From NCBI RefSeq assembly GCF_040939455.1, contig NC_134113.1, positions 14,060,501-14,124,500 of the forward strand: a DNA stretch of 64,000 nucleotides. Direction: 5' to 3'. The DNA comes from Microcebus murinus. Lineage: Eukaryota; Chordata; Mammalia; Primates; Cheirogaleidae. A program made the translations under genes and the position numbers. The notes below the pieces were generated by a model, which was not told the origin of the DNA, made no database searches, and was given only the letters and a program-made list of their open reading frames with translations. Shown here one piece after another: positions 54,290 through 64,000 of this stretch. Position 1 is the first letter of the stretch, and each line of letters begins with the position of its first letter.

Positions 54290-55205
54290 ATTGATTTTAT
54301 TTTTTTAAATTGTCATATGGTAAAGTTACCTTTGTTTTACTGTACAGTTCTATGACTTTTAACACCTGTATAGATTCATGCCGCTGCCACCATCACCACC
54401 ACAATGAGGGCGTTTCCATCATCTCAAACACCCTCTCCTGCTGTCACCAACTCCCCACCTCTAGCACTTGGCAACTACAGCTCTGCTCTCTGCCGCTATG
54501 GTTTTGTCTTTCGAGAATGTCATATGCATGGAGTCACACACAGTAGGTGACCCTCTGAGGCTGGCTTTGTCCTTCAGCATCATGTCCTTGAGCTTCATCC
54601 TCATCATTGTGTGTGCCAGTGGCCCATTCCTCTTTATTGCTGGTTAATCTTCCCTTGCAGAGATGTGCCACAGATTGTCTATCCAATCATCGCTTGGGTA
54701 GTCTCCAGCTTTTACGGATCATGATTAAAGCTGCTATAAACATTTGTGTTCAGGTTTTTGTGTGAATGTACATTTTTGCTTCTCTAGAGTAAATACCCAG
54801 GAGTCGGATTGCTCTGACATATGCTAAGTTTCCATTTAACTTCATAAAAAACTGTCGAGCTAATTCTCCGAGTGGCTGTACCAGGTTGCACTTCCATCGG
54901 CAATGCATGCAAGTTCCCGTCGCTCCACATCCTTGTCAGCACTTGGCATTGTACTTTCACTTTTAGCCATTCTAGTAGCTGAGTGGTATCTCAGCATGGG
55001 TTTAGTTTGCGTCCCCTGATTTGCCAGCGATGTTGACTATCTTTTCACGTGTGTCTTTGCCATTCTTATATTCTCTTTGGTGACTGCTCAGGGCTATAAC
55101 TCTTCTTTTTTCAATTGCTTTGCTTTTTTTACTGTTGAGTTTTTAGTATTCTTTATATCTTCTGGAGACCAGTGCTTTCTTGAATATGCAATTTGTGAGT
55201 ATTTA
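54290..55205 (-). mobile_element. L1M 3' end inserted in L2
   Basis: Read on the minus strand: 'gaatgggcc', 'gtcatagaactgtacag', 'aatttatagcagctttaatc'. On the + strand, 'agagtaaatacccaggagtcggattgctctg' and 'aaagctgctataaacatttgtg' are known reversed L1M 3' motifs. The L2 is collinear on both sides (54285 and 55210). Confidence 0.9.
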
Positions 55206-55209
55206 ACAT

Positions 55210-55440
55210 GTTTTTAAAGAATCATTCTGAGTGCTGCATGTTAAGGAAGCCGCAGTGGGAAGGGTGGAAGCTGCAGCATCAGTGAGTGGGTCATTGCAGG
55301 AGCCCATGGGGGAGAGAGGATGGTAGCCTGGCCTAAGGTCATTGAGAGGTGAGAAGTGGTCAAAATCAAAAAACCTTTCGAAAGTCAAGCCACTTGAACT
55401 TGGTGATGGAGGAGATGTGGAATGTGAGGGAAAAGAGAAT
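55210..55440 (-). mobile_element. L2 LINE, right part
   Basis: 'aaagaatcattctgagtgctgcatgttaagg...gtgagtgggtcattgcaggagccc' continues reversed L2 ('aagatcactctggcagcagtgtgg...gctattgcagtagtccagg') broken at 54285. Confidence 0.75.
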
Positions 55441-55644
55441 ACAGCTGGAGGTGCCAATAATTTAAATATAATTTGGGCATGGTCTCTACCCTCAAGTAGC
55501 TTGCAGTCTGGTGAGAGATTTACTAAGCAGTTCACCTGGAATATAGCCAGGTGTGCTTACAGAGGTCACGTGGAATGTGTCAGGGGAGCACAGGTGAGGG
55601 GAAAATGAGTAGGTGTAAGGTTGGCAAGGCCAGGTGCCTGGACA

Positions 55645-55770
55645 GCAGCTCTCTAACTTTAATGCATATAAGAATCATCTGGAAAGTTGTTACAAATGCA
55701 GGTGGCTAGGCCCTGACCTCAAAAGTAGGAGGTCTATAGTTGGCAAGCACCACAAATCTTTCTATGTAGG
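55645..55770 (+). mobile_element. MER5A-like hAT fragment
   Basis: 'gcagctctctaactttaatgcatataagaatcatctggaaagttgttacaaatgcaggtggctaggccctgacc' is the MER5A 5' half. Confidence 0.85.
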
Positions 55771-55950
55771 TGATGTTTGACCATATCGTGGGATCCCGTT
55801 GGGGGAGCTAGGAAGACTTCACAGAAGCGATGATATTTGAGATGGATCTTCCGTGTTTAGTAGGAATTCTGACTTGGAGAAAGTTGGGGAAATGACATCC
55901 AGGTGGAGGGAAAAGCAGCAGCAAAGTCTGGGAATAAGGATAGGGAATGG

Positions 55951-56300
55951 GCCGGGCGTGGTGGCTCACGCCTGTAATCCTAGCATTCTGGGAGGCCGAG
56001 GCAGGAGGATGGCTCAAGGTCAGGAGTTCGAGACCTGCCTGAGCAAAAATGAGACCTCCGTTTTTACTAAAAATAGGAAGAAATTAATTGGACAACTAAA
56101 AATTTATAGAGAAAAAAACTAGCCGGGCATGGTGGCGCATGCCTGTAGTCCCAGCTATTCGGGAGGCTGAGGCAGGAGGATTGCTTGAGCCCAGGAGTTT
56201 GAGGTTGCTGTGAGCAAAGCTGATGCCACGGCACTCTGGCCTGGGCAACAGAGTGAGATTCTGTCTCAAAAAATAAAAATAAATAAAATTTAAAAAAAAA
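55951..56300 (+). mobile_element. Alu SINE, strepsirrhine type
   Basis: Nearly intact dimer 'gccgggcgtggtggctcacg...' with the lineage linker 'gaaattaattggacaactaaaaat' and right monomer 'gcaaagctgatgccacggcactc'. An exact 13-base duplication, aggatagggaatg, flanks it at 55937-55949 and 56315-56327. Confidence 0.97.
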
Positions 56301-56329
56301 AAAGTTTGAGTTCGAGGATAGGGAATGAC

Positions 56330-56750
56330 TAAAGGCTGGAATATGTTGGGTGATGGTGATGGTGATTGACCAAAGAGCAGGTGGTCTGTTTAAGGATGGG
56401 ATTCGAGTCACTTGACTTTCTGCACTCAGTAAGCCTAAAACATGTGAAGCAATTACTCAGCACCCCAGTTACTAGCAAGGGGCCCACATGGTGAAATCTG
56501 CCAGGCAGTTCAAGAGCGAGGCATGCAGAGTGCCTCTTGTGCTCTCAAAGGCTCATGTGACAAAGCGTGTTTGAGGGAAGCCACCACTGTGGTGCCTGAG
56601 CTGGCCGGGGGTGGTGTGTGCAGAGGTTGGCAGGAGGATGCCCTGTGCCTGGTACCATTCCAGCCTTCCCTGAAGCTCACAGACTCCGCATCTCCTCTTT
56701 GCACATCATCCTGCCCACTTTCCAGAGATGCCAGGGCCGCATCTGCCTGT
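56330..56750. other. Unique non-coding stretch
   Basis: No gene. Frames of 83-84 residues on both strands (56510-56777) are mirror shadows with no domain. Confidence 0.5.
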
Positions 56751-56754
56751 GACA

Positions 56755-56985
56755 CACTCACTGAGTGCCAAGCCTAATTCAAAGCACTTTACATGGATTG
56801 ACTCACTTAATTCTCATCACAAGCCTGTAGATGAGCTGGGATTGTTATCCCTGTTTTACGATGAGCAAACTGAGGCACAGAAAGATTAATGACCGGCCCC
56901 CAGGTCACAGGGCTAAGAAATAGAAGAGCTGGGATGTTGACCCAGGTTGTTTTGACTTGGGAGCTCATGCTTTTAACCAATGTGC
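56755..56985 (-). mobile_element. MIR SINE, near full length
   Basis: 'cactgagtgccaagcctaattcaaagcactttacatggattgactcacttaattctcatcac...gttatccctgttttacgatgagcaaactgaggcacagaaag' is a reversed MIR. Confidence 0.95.
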
Positions 56986-56989
56986 TCCA

Positions 56990-57665
56990 CTTACCTTGCA
57001 GGGGCATCTCCAGAGTGTGAGAAGGAGGAGAAGCAGTAGTAGCAGCAATGACACACTATCTAACATGTAGTACTTACACACTGCGGTAACATGTAGTACT
57101 CACTATAGACCAGTCTCTCTCTTGTGTGTTATTCTTGGAGTTAGTCTTGGTAGGGACTATTTCAATAATAAGCTTTTGTCTCCTAACGAGTTTTCTTTTT
57201 TGATTTTAGCTTTTGGGTTGAAACTTTTCTATTTTTATTCTTTCTTGCCTAGTTAGTAACAAGATGGCATAATTTTTGTGAGATTCGAAAGAGCAACATG
57301 AAGTGTTACAATATCATCATGTTCTTAAGGGCTGTTGTTCTCTGTGGGGCTGTTTTGCCCTTATGCTTAATGGCCTTAGACTACTGTTTTTAGAGTTCTT
57401 TAAAATCTGTATTTCTTCTCACCCAGCCTTCTCTTGCCTCAAGCAGCCAGTGTCCTTTCTTCTAGCAAAATTCTTTCTGATTTGCCACGTCGATTTGGCT
57501 GGAGTCGGGGAAGGCAAAGGATCAAATACACGTGCATTGTTTCCCAAGGCAGGATCGGCTGACTAAGGGCTTTTCTTCCTTTTGTGAGGTTTAGGGAGAG
57601 GTGCTGTAGACAGGTGGGCCTGGGGGCCTTTCCTGCCCCAGCCCCCCTTTTTCCAGGTTCTCAAC
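56990..57665. other. Unique non-coding stretch
   Basis: Contains a short direct repeat 'taacatgtagtact' (57060-57073 and 57087-57100). No gene. Confidence 0.5.
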
Positions 57666-57667
57666 GG

Positions 57668-58044
57668 TGTTAGTGTCTTGATCAGTTGGGCTGCTGTAAC
57701 AAATTGCCATGGACTGGCTGGCCTAAACAACAGACATCTGTTTCTCATGGTTCTAGAGCCTGAGAAGTCTGGGGTCAGGATACTAGCATGGTCAGGTTCT
57801 GGTAAGGGCCCCTTTTCCTGGTTTACAGGTGGCTGTCGTCTTGCTATGTCCTCACATGGCAGGGTGTGGGGAGAGAGGAAGCAAGCTTTGTGTCTGCTCT
57901 TGCAAAGGCACTAGCCCCAACACGAGGAGACTCTACACTCATGACCTAATCACCTCCCAAAGGCCTCATCTCCAAATATCATCACATTGGGGGTTAGTGT
58001 TTTAACATATGAATTTGGGGGATACAATCATTCAGCCCATAGCA
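57668..58044 (-). mobile_element. MLT1-type LTR (MaLR)
   Basis: 'gggctgctgtaacaaattgccatggactggctggcctaaacaacagacatctg...catggttctagagcctgagaag' to 'cattgggggttagtgttttaacatatgaatttgggggatacaatcattcagcccatagca' is a complete reversed LTR. Confidence 0.9.
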
Positions 58045-58104
58045 GTTGGGTGGTTGAGTTGGCTGCACAAGAGACCTCCAGATAGTGCAGAAGTGATCTG
58101 GGAG

Positions 58105-58640
58105 ACAGAGTTTTGAACTTTCCTTTGGCAGAGGGAGGGAGGAGTACTGGGGAGGCTTCCTGGTTGAGCTTGTATCTAAGCTGAGTTTTGAAAGATGCAT
58201 GGAGTTCACTAATCCAATGGGGTGGGGAGGGACTTAGAAAAGAATAAAAAAGGATGGCATTCCAGGGAGCAGGAACAGCAGGTGTGAAGGCATGGCATGC
58301 ATGGCAGGTAAGTGGATGAGTGTCCGTGAACTAACGTGCAAGGGCACCCTGGTGGAAGATGAAGCTGGCACAGGTCAGAAGGAGTCCCCAATGCCACGTG
58401 GGGGACCTCAGACATGTATCCAGGAGCAACTGCCGTGTTTCAGCAGGGGATGACATGACCAGATTTGTGTTTTATAAAAAAATGTCTCTGACAGTCTGTA
58501 ATGTAGAAGTGGATTTGTAGGAGAACTAATTGGATGCATGGAGACCAGGAAGGAGGGTTATGCAGGGGTGCGTGAAGGAGATGATGCCTGTCTGAGCTGG
58601 GGGTCGAGAGAGAGGTGCAAGGAGTGTCAAAGTATCCCTT
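58105..58640 (-). mobile_element. L2 LINE, long fragment
   Basis: 'ggaggcttcctggttgagcttgtatctaagctgagttttgaaagatgc...ggcattccagggagcaggaacagcaggtgtgaaggcatggcatgc...gggatgacatgaccagatttgtgttttataaaaaaatgtctctgacag' is a clear reversed L2. Confidence 0.95.
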
Positions 58641-58649
58641 TCATTCATC

Positions 58650-59095
58650 CACACACCCAGAATAAACCCCTTTTCTGTCATGGGGCTGCACGGAGGTGAA
58701 TTTGATATGATCCTTGTCCTCCTAAAGTTTATAATCTAGGGACTTCTAAGAAACCAGCGACAACACAAGAGGTGGATTTACTCAGTTCTTTGATTCACAA
58801 ATATCCTTTGCATGCCTACTGTGGGCCACCTGTTTCTGGTCAGTGCTGGAGCTAGGACAGTGGAAAAATTAGCAAAAATCCCTGTCTTCATGGAGGTCGC
58901 ATTCCAGTTGGGGGAGGGGGCACAGGAAGAATATACTACAAGGATAAAATATGTACTATGTTAGATGATAACGGGTATTACAAAGAACATTACCTCAGGG
59001 AAGGAGAGAAGGGGTGTTCAGGGGAGGGCTGGAGTTTCTTAAAAGGTGACATTTGAATAAAGTGCTAAAGTTTTATAAAGATAGAGGCTAAAACA
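58650..59095 (-). mobile_element. L2 LINE 3' end(s)
   Basis: Two reversed L2 3' ends follow each other: 58650-58760 ('tcattcatccacacaccc...tccttgtcctcctaaagtttataatctagg') and 58780-59095 ('tttgcatgcctactgtgggccacc...catggaggtcgcattccagttggggg...gttagatgataacgg'). Confidence 0.88.
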
Positions 59096-59104
59096 CCTAC
59101 CTGG

Positions 59105-59350
59105 AGGCATTGTGGTGTAGTAACTTTGAGCATAGGCTTTGGGGTTAGGCAGACACAAATCTGAATCCTGGCTCCATGCCGTGTGGCCTAGGTGACCTTA
59201 GACATGTCTTCTCACCTCCTGCAGCATCGATGTCTTTACCCGAAAGATGGCATTGGTAACGCCCATCACCCAAGACTGTCGTGAGGCTGGAGGACCCTCC
59301 CTGCTTAGCGCAGGGCCTGGCACACAGAGCTGCTCTCTAAATGGTTCATA
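59105..59350 (+). mobile_element. MIR SINE, near full length
   Basis: 'gcattgtggtgtagtaactttgagcataggctttggggttaggcagacacaaatctgaatcctggctcc...agggcctggcacacagagctgctctctaaatggttc' spans the MIR from its tRNA-like head to its 3' end. Confidence 0.95.
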
Positions 59351-59354
59351 TTCT

Positions 59355-60209
59355 GAATATTGGGGGAGGAGTCCACATTCTGGAGGCATCTCAAAGGCTT
59401 CATGGGGAAGGGGTGTTGGAAGGTGAAGCCTGGTGGCTTTGAAGCAGGATTTCCTGCCCAGGGCTCTCTGCTCTGCTGCTGCAGCCTCTGAAACAGAGGC
59501 CCAGGGACTTGGGGCAGGGAGGCAGGGGAAGCCCCAGGACAGCCTCAGGGCTCCCTCCTGCGGGACAGGGATCCTGTCGCCAGGGCTTCATGGAGTGCTA
59601 CCTGACCCTGGTCAAGATTCCTAACTGGACTCTTCTGTAAAATGGCATGACTGGCTGCCTTGGGTCAGGTGGCAGGGGCTCCAGAATCATGGGGTTCCTC
59701 CCTCCACCCCCGGCAGCCTGTTCAGAAAAGAAGGGTACAGCAGCACCCTGGGGACAGGGCGGTCCTGGGGCCCGATGCCATGCCGAGTTCTGGGGCCCTA
59801 GGAGCTCTCAAAGGTCCTGAGAGCAGGTTTCTTTAGCAGCTGGCCCAGCGAGTGCTGCGGGCACGGCTGTTTTCTGCAGGGCTGGAGAGGCAACTGCCGC
59901 TGCAGCAGCAGTCTCCACCTCGGCTGTTGAAAAGCCCTCCCTTGCCTGCTAGTGACAGCCGCTGCGGATCCTTTGGTGGAAAGCGCTGCCAGGATATGAG
60001 GGCTCTGCCTCCCTCTGCCTGTCGCATGCCATCAGCCTTGGGTATCATGGTGCCTGCCCCAGGGGGCATTACTGCCGCTTGGCTAAAGCCCAGCCGCTTC
60101 CCAGCTCAGGAAGCAGCTCTGGGTGGGGAGGCTGGGAGGTGGGGAGGCTGGGAGGTGGCGAGCCCGTGCTGAGCAAGGGAGCCAGCAGGGCACGGAATTG
60201 CCTGGGTAC
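59355..60209. other. GC-richer unique stretch
   Basis: No gene supported. 59830-60175 is relatively CpG-rich ('gcagcggctgtcac' type segments) and free of repeats except a tandem 'ggtggggaggctggga' at 60123-60156. A regulatory role is possible. Frames here (63-129 residues) have no recognised domain. Confidence 0.4.
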
Positions 60210-60385
60210 TCTTTTGATCTGTTCCTTTTTTTCTTGTTTTATTTTCTGGGCCTTTTATTTTTTTTTTCTTTATTCAGTTTTATTATTTGATTCATTCACT
60301 ATATTGTTTCTTCCTTCCTTTAATCCTAATTTCCTTTTTTTTCTTTCCCTTGCTCTTTGTTCCCCTCTTCTTTCCTGCCTTTCGT
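60210..60385. repeat. T/C-rich low-complexity tract
   Basis: Long polypyrimidine stretch with T-runs and CCTT units. The 129-residue frame through it is phenylalanine-rich and not a gene. Confidence 0.9.
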
Positions 60386-60554
60386 CTACTCATTCATTTG
60401 TTAATGTAGTATCAATCCATCAGGCATTTTCTGGGGCCCCTGCTAGAGCTAGAGATACAGGTAACTAACACCTCCCCAGCCTTCTGGAGGGAGCTCGGTT
60501 GTTGTGGGAATGGGGTTGGAAGGCGGGGAGAAGCAGGCAAACTGGCAAAACTTG

Positions 60555-60775
60555 GCATTAAGGGCCTGGACTCTGGAGTCCGACCGGTGGCTTCCTTGCT
60601 GTGTTACTTCGGGCAAGTCACTGAACCTTTCTGAGCCTCAGATGTTTCAGGATAAAATCAGGATAACAGAACCTTCTTCATAGTGTTGCTAGGAGTGCAG
60701 ATGAATTGCTTAGCCCTTGTGCCTGGCATGTTGCAGGAATTCAACAAATTATGATTAATATAGTCTGACAAATAT
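60555..60775 (+). mobile_element. MIR SINE, near full length
   Basis: 'agggcctggactctggagtccgaccggtggcttcc...gtgttacttcgggcaagtcactgaacctttctgagcctcagatg...cccttgtgcctggcatgttgc' is a sense MIR. Confidence 0.95.
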
Positions 60776-60904
60776 TATTAGGAATCAAGATAAAGAAGGC
60801 AGAGAAATAAACCACTTCTCTTGCTTGAAAGTGAGGGTGAAAGATTCGCATGTGAATTCTTCAGGACTGAGCCCCTCACCTTCAATTGAGGTAGTGGGAG
60901 GGGG

Positions 60905-61032
60905 AAGAGGTGGGACTCTGGAGTCAAACCATCTGGGCCAAGCCCAGTGGCTGTGGCAATGGGGCAAGTTGCTCTACCTTTCTGGGTCTCCATTTCTTCC
61001 CTATATTACACAGGGATAATAAAGGATTACTG
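60905..61032 (+). mobile_element. MIR SINE, left part
   Basis: 'ggtgggactctggagtcaaaccatctggg...ggcaatggggcaagttgctctacctttctgggtctccatttcttccctat' is a sense MIR. It breaks at an LTR and resumes at 61719. Confidence 0.88.
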
Positions 61033-61718
61033 TGTAAGGGAGGAAAAAAATTTATTTTCCCTGTATCCATCTTAGGTGCACTGTGCCTTATAAATCAGAC
61101 TAAGAAAGGGCAGATGAACAAGGGAAAAACAAACACGAGTTTATTAACGCGGGCAGCCATGCATGTACTTACTTGGAGGCACTCAGAGTTCAGTAACTCA
61201 AAGGATGAGAACTTGGGCTCTATAGCATCTTAACAAAAGAACAATACAATTTTAGAGAAGTGACATACAAAGGAAAAGGATTATGAATTTCTAGGGCAGC
61301 AAATCGTGGGAAGGCAAATATATTGGGAAACTGGTGGAAGTTAATACATTTGTTAGATAGATTTCTCTGGTGTTAGGGTGGAGCAAAATAGAACTCCTGC
61401 AGGGTGCCCTGTTAGCCAGAGAACTCACAGGATAGATCTTTAGCTGTTTCTAGGAAATTGTGGGATTAGGTCTTTTCCTGTTATCTGCTGTCTCAGGCTG
61501 GTAAGGTTTGAAGTTGTCTCCAGTGATTAACTTCCTCCTGCTGTGGGGAGGGGGGACATCTTTGCAGATTTATGGCCTTACGTACCTGCTCTTAGGTAAA
61601 TAGAGGGAGGACAGAGAGCTTTGCTTATATCTGCTTCTTCTAACTGACTGCCTTCAGCTCGAAATAATCCTTATGCCAAAGTGGTATATTTGGGGACAGC
61701 ATATTCTGGTCCCCTACG
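61033..61718 (-). mobile_element. Solo LTR of an endogenous retrovirus, inserted in MIR
   Basis: Second copy of the family at 4669-5214 ('gcatcttaacaaaagaacaatacaattttagagaag', 'ccttcagctcgaaataatccttatgccaaagtgg'). Starts TGTAAGGG; flanks actg and cctg agree at 3 of 4 bases, a decayed 4-bp duplication. The MIR is collinear on both sides. About 140 bases longer than the first copy. No viral genes are present. Confidence 0.72.
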
Positions 61719-61815
61719 CCTGTTAGGACTAATTGGTTTAATATATGAACGAAGCTTAAAACAGTACATAGGATTTAGGAAGCATTATATAAATGGCAGC
61801 TGCTATTATTGTTAT
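61719..61815 (+). mobile_element. MIR SINE, right part
   Basis: 'tgttaggactaattggtttaatatatgaacgaagcttaaaacagtacataggatttaggaagcattatataaatggc' is the MIR 3' half that continues from 61032. Confidence 0.75.
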
Positions 61816-62245
61816 TATTATTACTCTTGTGATCATCATCATTATTGTTAGGGGCACACAGTGAGCCAGTGGTAGTGGCCACCCAGTTTCGTGTAGTGAC
61901 AATATGCCCTCACTGCTCCTTGGCATCAGCAGTGAGCTGCCCACTTCCTGGCCTACAGAGGGGAAGGTGTCCTCCTAGTGCAGCTCAGCAGCTGAGCATG
62001 GTTGCAGCAGGCTGTTCCTGGAATTTTCTGAGCCAGCGCCCGGACTCAGGCTCTCCAAGGTGAAGGGCACTGCAGAGGCTGCCACAGAGCGCACCAGGTT
62101 ATCAAGGGGGGCCCTGTTGATTCTTGGCACCAGGAGAGCAGGGCTGGGCAGCAGACCGGGATATCACAGCAGCTCAGGGGCTGCATCCCAAGCCACTGGG
62201 CTGATTACTTGCCTCTGTAGGGACCAAGGTCCTCTACAACTTTGC
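61816..62245. other. Unique non-coding stretch
   Basis: No gene or repeat beyond a short (ATT)n run near 61805-61825. Confidence 0.5.
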
Positions 62246-62700
62246 TGAAAAATCGCTGATGTGAGATTGATTTATCAATAGAAGAAAAGGCATTCAGATT
62301 TATTAATGTGTGTCCCTGGAGCCTTCAGAATGAAGACAGAGGGGAAATTGTCCATTTTTATGCTTGGGTTCAACAAAGTGTGGACAGCCACGTAGAAATA
62401 CGCCTGGACAAAAAGGGTATGATCTGATGCAAATAGAGCGAGTGGGGAAACCCTGCAAGGCCTGTCCATCTAGATTCTTCTAGGCCTCTCTGAGCACGCA
62501 TTCCTTCCTCTGGAGTGGGGGCCTTATGGCCTACAGTCAAGTAAGGGAGGTAAGATCCTTTCCTTATGGCCATCTTTTACACAGAATAATTTTGGGTTTT
62601 ATGGCTGGCTTTGGGGGTGGGGGTAGAGTGGAGAGGTTCTGGCTTTTGTGACCCTCCTTGGGGAAGAGGGATTTGAGTTTCTAAGACTTGGGAGAGGATG
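62246..62700 (-). mobile_element. Possible old LTR, family not assigned
   Basis: 'gcattcagatttattaatgtgtgtccctggagccttcagaatgaag' and 'acacagaataattttgggttttatggctggctttggggg' look like a reversed LTR (polyA-signal complement 'tttatt' followed by a GC-richer part). I cannot match a family. Confidence 0.4.
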
Positions 62701-62809
62701 GGGCTGAGAGACCGGAGGACAGGAGGTCAGAGAAAAACTTTTGCTTCCCAGGCCTTCATTTCAGAGTATTGTTTTCCAAGTCCCCACACCTCCTCCCTGG
62801 CACATGATG

Positions 62810-62940
62810 TTCTTGCAAGTTCTGAAGTCCCCTGAGCCTCAGTTTTCTCATCTGTAAAATGGGGTTAAGCATAGTATTTGCTCCACAGGGTTGTGTGAGA
62901 ATGAGGCCATGCTGGTATTATAACTAACTCAGTGCTTAAG
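62810..62940 (+). mobile_element. MIR SINE 3' half
   Basis: 'cccctgagcctcagttttctcatctgtaaaatggggttaagcatagtatttgctccacagggttgtgtgagaatgag' is a well-preserved MIR core. Confidence 0.92.
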
Positions 62941-62944
62941 CTGT

Positions 62945-63399
62945 TGGTTGCATGGTGTGGGCATCATTATTTGGTTATTCAGGAGAAAAGTGCTCCCTGT
63001 CTGGAGCGGGGGTGAAGTGAGTGAGGAGCAAGGACACACTGATATCCTGAGAATCTTGTCTTTTAGCTGTGATACTTTTGGAGGCAGAGACAAAAACGCT
63101 GGCTGAAGAACCAGGAGCCCCGTGTTCTGAGTGACCTTGCACCAGTCGGTGCCCTTGTCTGTGCCCGGTCCTCCCACCAGGCAGTCACCGTGCTGGGGCC
63201 AGGAGCACCACAGTGCCTGTGTCTGTGTTATTCCACAGGCCGAGCCCCCCGTTAACTGTGTTTCTGCCAGGGCAGAGCCACGACCACCCAGGGACCCAGT
63301 GTCCTCCACGAAGTTTACCGGGCACCTGCTGTGTGTGGCCCTGGGCCGGCCACCGGGAACAGAGGGCCGAGTGGGCAGGGTCCTGGCCATCCCATGGGG
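62945..63399. other. Unique non-coding stretch
   Basis: No gene. A 276-residue minus frame (62929-63759) is the longest in the window, but it runs through MIR-adjacent and L2 DNA, is proline/serine-rich and has no domain. Confidence 0.5.
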
Positions 63400-63720
63400 G
63401 AGTTCAGTGGGAAATAAAACGCTTCCCGCTAAAAAGAAAATGCCACAGAATAATGAAGAAGCGTGTAGTTGTGGGGGCGGGAGGCGCTGGAGAGGCAGGG
63501 AAGAGCTCTGAGGAGGAGACATTGGAGGTGGGCCCGGAATGACTAGGAGGGAGCAAGGGGAGAAGCTTCCGGACAGGGGGAACAGACAGTGCGAAGGCCT
63601 GAGGATGGGCACAGGGGCGGAGCTCTGGGGACGGGCTGGCTTGTTTGAGGGAAAAGGAAAGGCCAGTTTGGATGTGGGAAATGGGGGGGCGATGGGGAGC
63701 CCCGCAGGCCGAGAAAGAAG
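63400..63720 (-). mobile_element. L2 LINE fragment
   Basis: 'cccgctaaaaagaaaatgcc...gaggaggagacattggaggtgggcccggaatg' and 'ccggacagggggaacagacagtgcgaaggcctgagg' follow the reversed L2 ('gtgacatttgagctgggtc...ggcattccaggcagagggaacagc'). Confidence 0.75.
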
Positions 63721-64000
63721 CTTGAATCCCACCCCACGTCCAGGGGCACCACAGAACAAGGGTGGCTGCCTGGGGCCGAGGAGAGCTGCCTTTGCCCTGA
63801 TGAGAGGTCAGGAGAGGGAGGTGGCTTCCCAGGCTGTTTAGGAGGTGAGAGCTGGCGTGGGCGCAGGTCTGGAAGGTGAGAGGAAGGGAGGCCCCTAGCA
63901 GGCCCCTGCATCTCTACTTAAACACTGGGTGGCCCGTTTCCCGTTTCCCGAGACAGGAGGGTGGGAAGGAGCAGTTTGCAGTGGGGGCGGCGGGACATTG

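Noticed and set aside
62929..63759. 276-residue minus-strand open frame, the longest in the window
   Set aside because: Proline/serine/leucine-rich with no domain, no start context or splice signals, and it overlaps an L2 fragment and unrelated frames on both strands.

Overview
This is vertebrate nuclear DNA from a primate, most likely a strepsirrhine (lemur or loris lineage). It has AT-rich, intron-like or intergenic composition, dense old mammalian repeats (MIR, L2, MLT1-type LTRs, MER5/MER20-type DNA transposons) and Alu elements. The two youngest Alus carry a linker between monomers containing 'aaattaattg(a/g)(c/a)caactaaaaat' and a right monomer with 'gctgacgccacggcactc'; both are known from lemur and galago Alus and not from human ones. 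Two L1 3' ends near 16 kb contain 'gacggtgcacatctcactcatt' or 'ataatacactaaaataaaa', which also fits strepsirrhine L1. The species call is an inference from these repeats.

No complete protein-coding gene can be supported. The open reading frames in the window are short, lie in repeats or GC-rich promoter DNA, and show no recognisable protein. The only gene signals are two candidate first exons on the + strand. The first is a CpG island at about 43.05-43.99 kb with two GC boxes, a CCAAT box and a strong splice donor at 43608/43609. The second lies 6 kb downstream (about 49.15-49.66 kb), with two CCAAT boxes, a TATA-like box and another strong donor at 49662/49663. The simplest reading is one gene that starts here with two alternative promoters and continues past the right edge. 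I cannot name the gene.

Layout. 0-15 kb: mostly unique non-coding DNA with MIR, L2, two LTR types, a Tigger-like element and two Alus. 15.3-18.35 kb: an almost full-length, heavily decayed hAT-type DNA transposon, with a recognisable transposase block near 17.5-17.7 kb, into which two L1 3' ends and an Alu have inserted. 19.4-20.0 kb: a repeat-free block that looks like a conserved enhancer. 20.5-21.6 kb: an L2 split by an MLT1-type LTR that is itself split by an Alu. 22-33 kb: MIR/L2-rich intron-like DNA with a perfect RFX-type X-box at 32.6 kb. 33.3-34.05 kb: a solo ERV LTR inserted in a MIR with a 4-bp target duplication. 34-43 kb: microsatellites, MIRs, an old L1 end and one Alu. 43-50 kb: the two promoter candidates, separated by a long L2 mosaic (46-48 kb) interrupted by L1M, which is interrupted by an Alu. 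50-64 kb: intron-like DNA with MIRs, L2 (one copy split by an L1M), two Alus, MLT1-type and ERV LTRs.

I found no new defence, mobile or metabolic system. The value of the window lies in the candidate alternative promoters, a few candidate regulatory blocks, and clear nesting of repeats that orders their insertion in time. All repeat family names were assigned by eye against remembered consensus features, so boundaries are approximate (often +/-20 bases or more).
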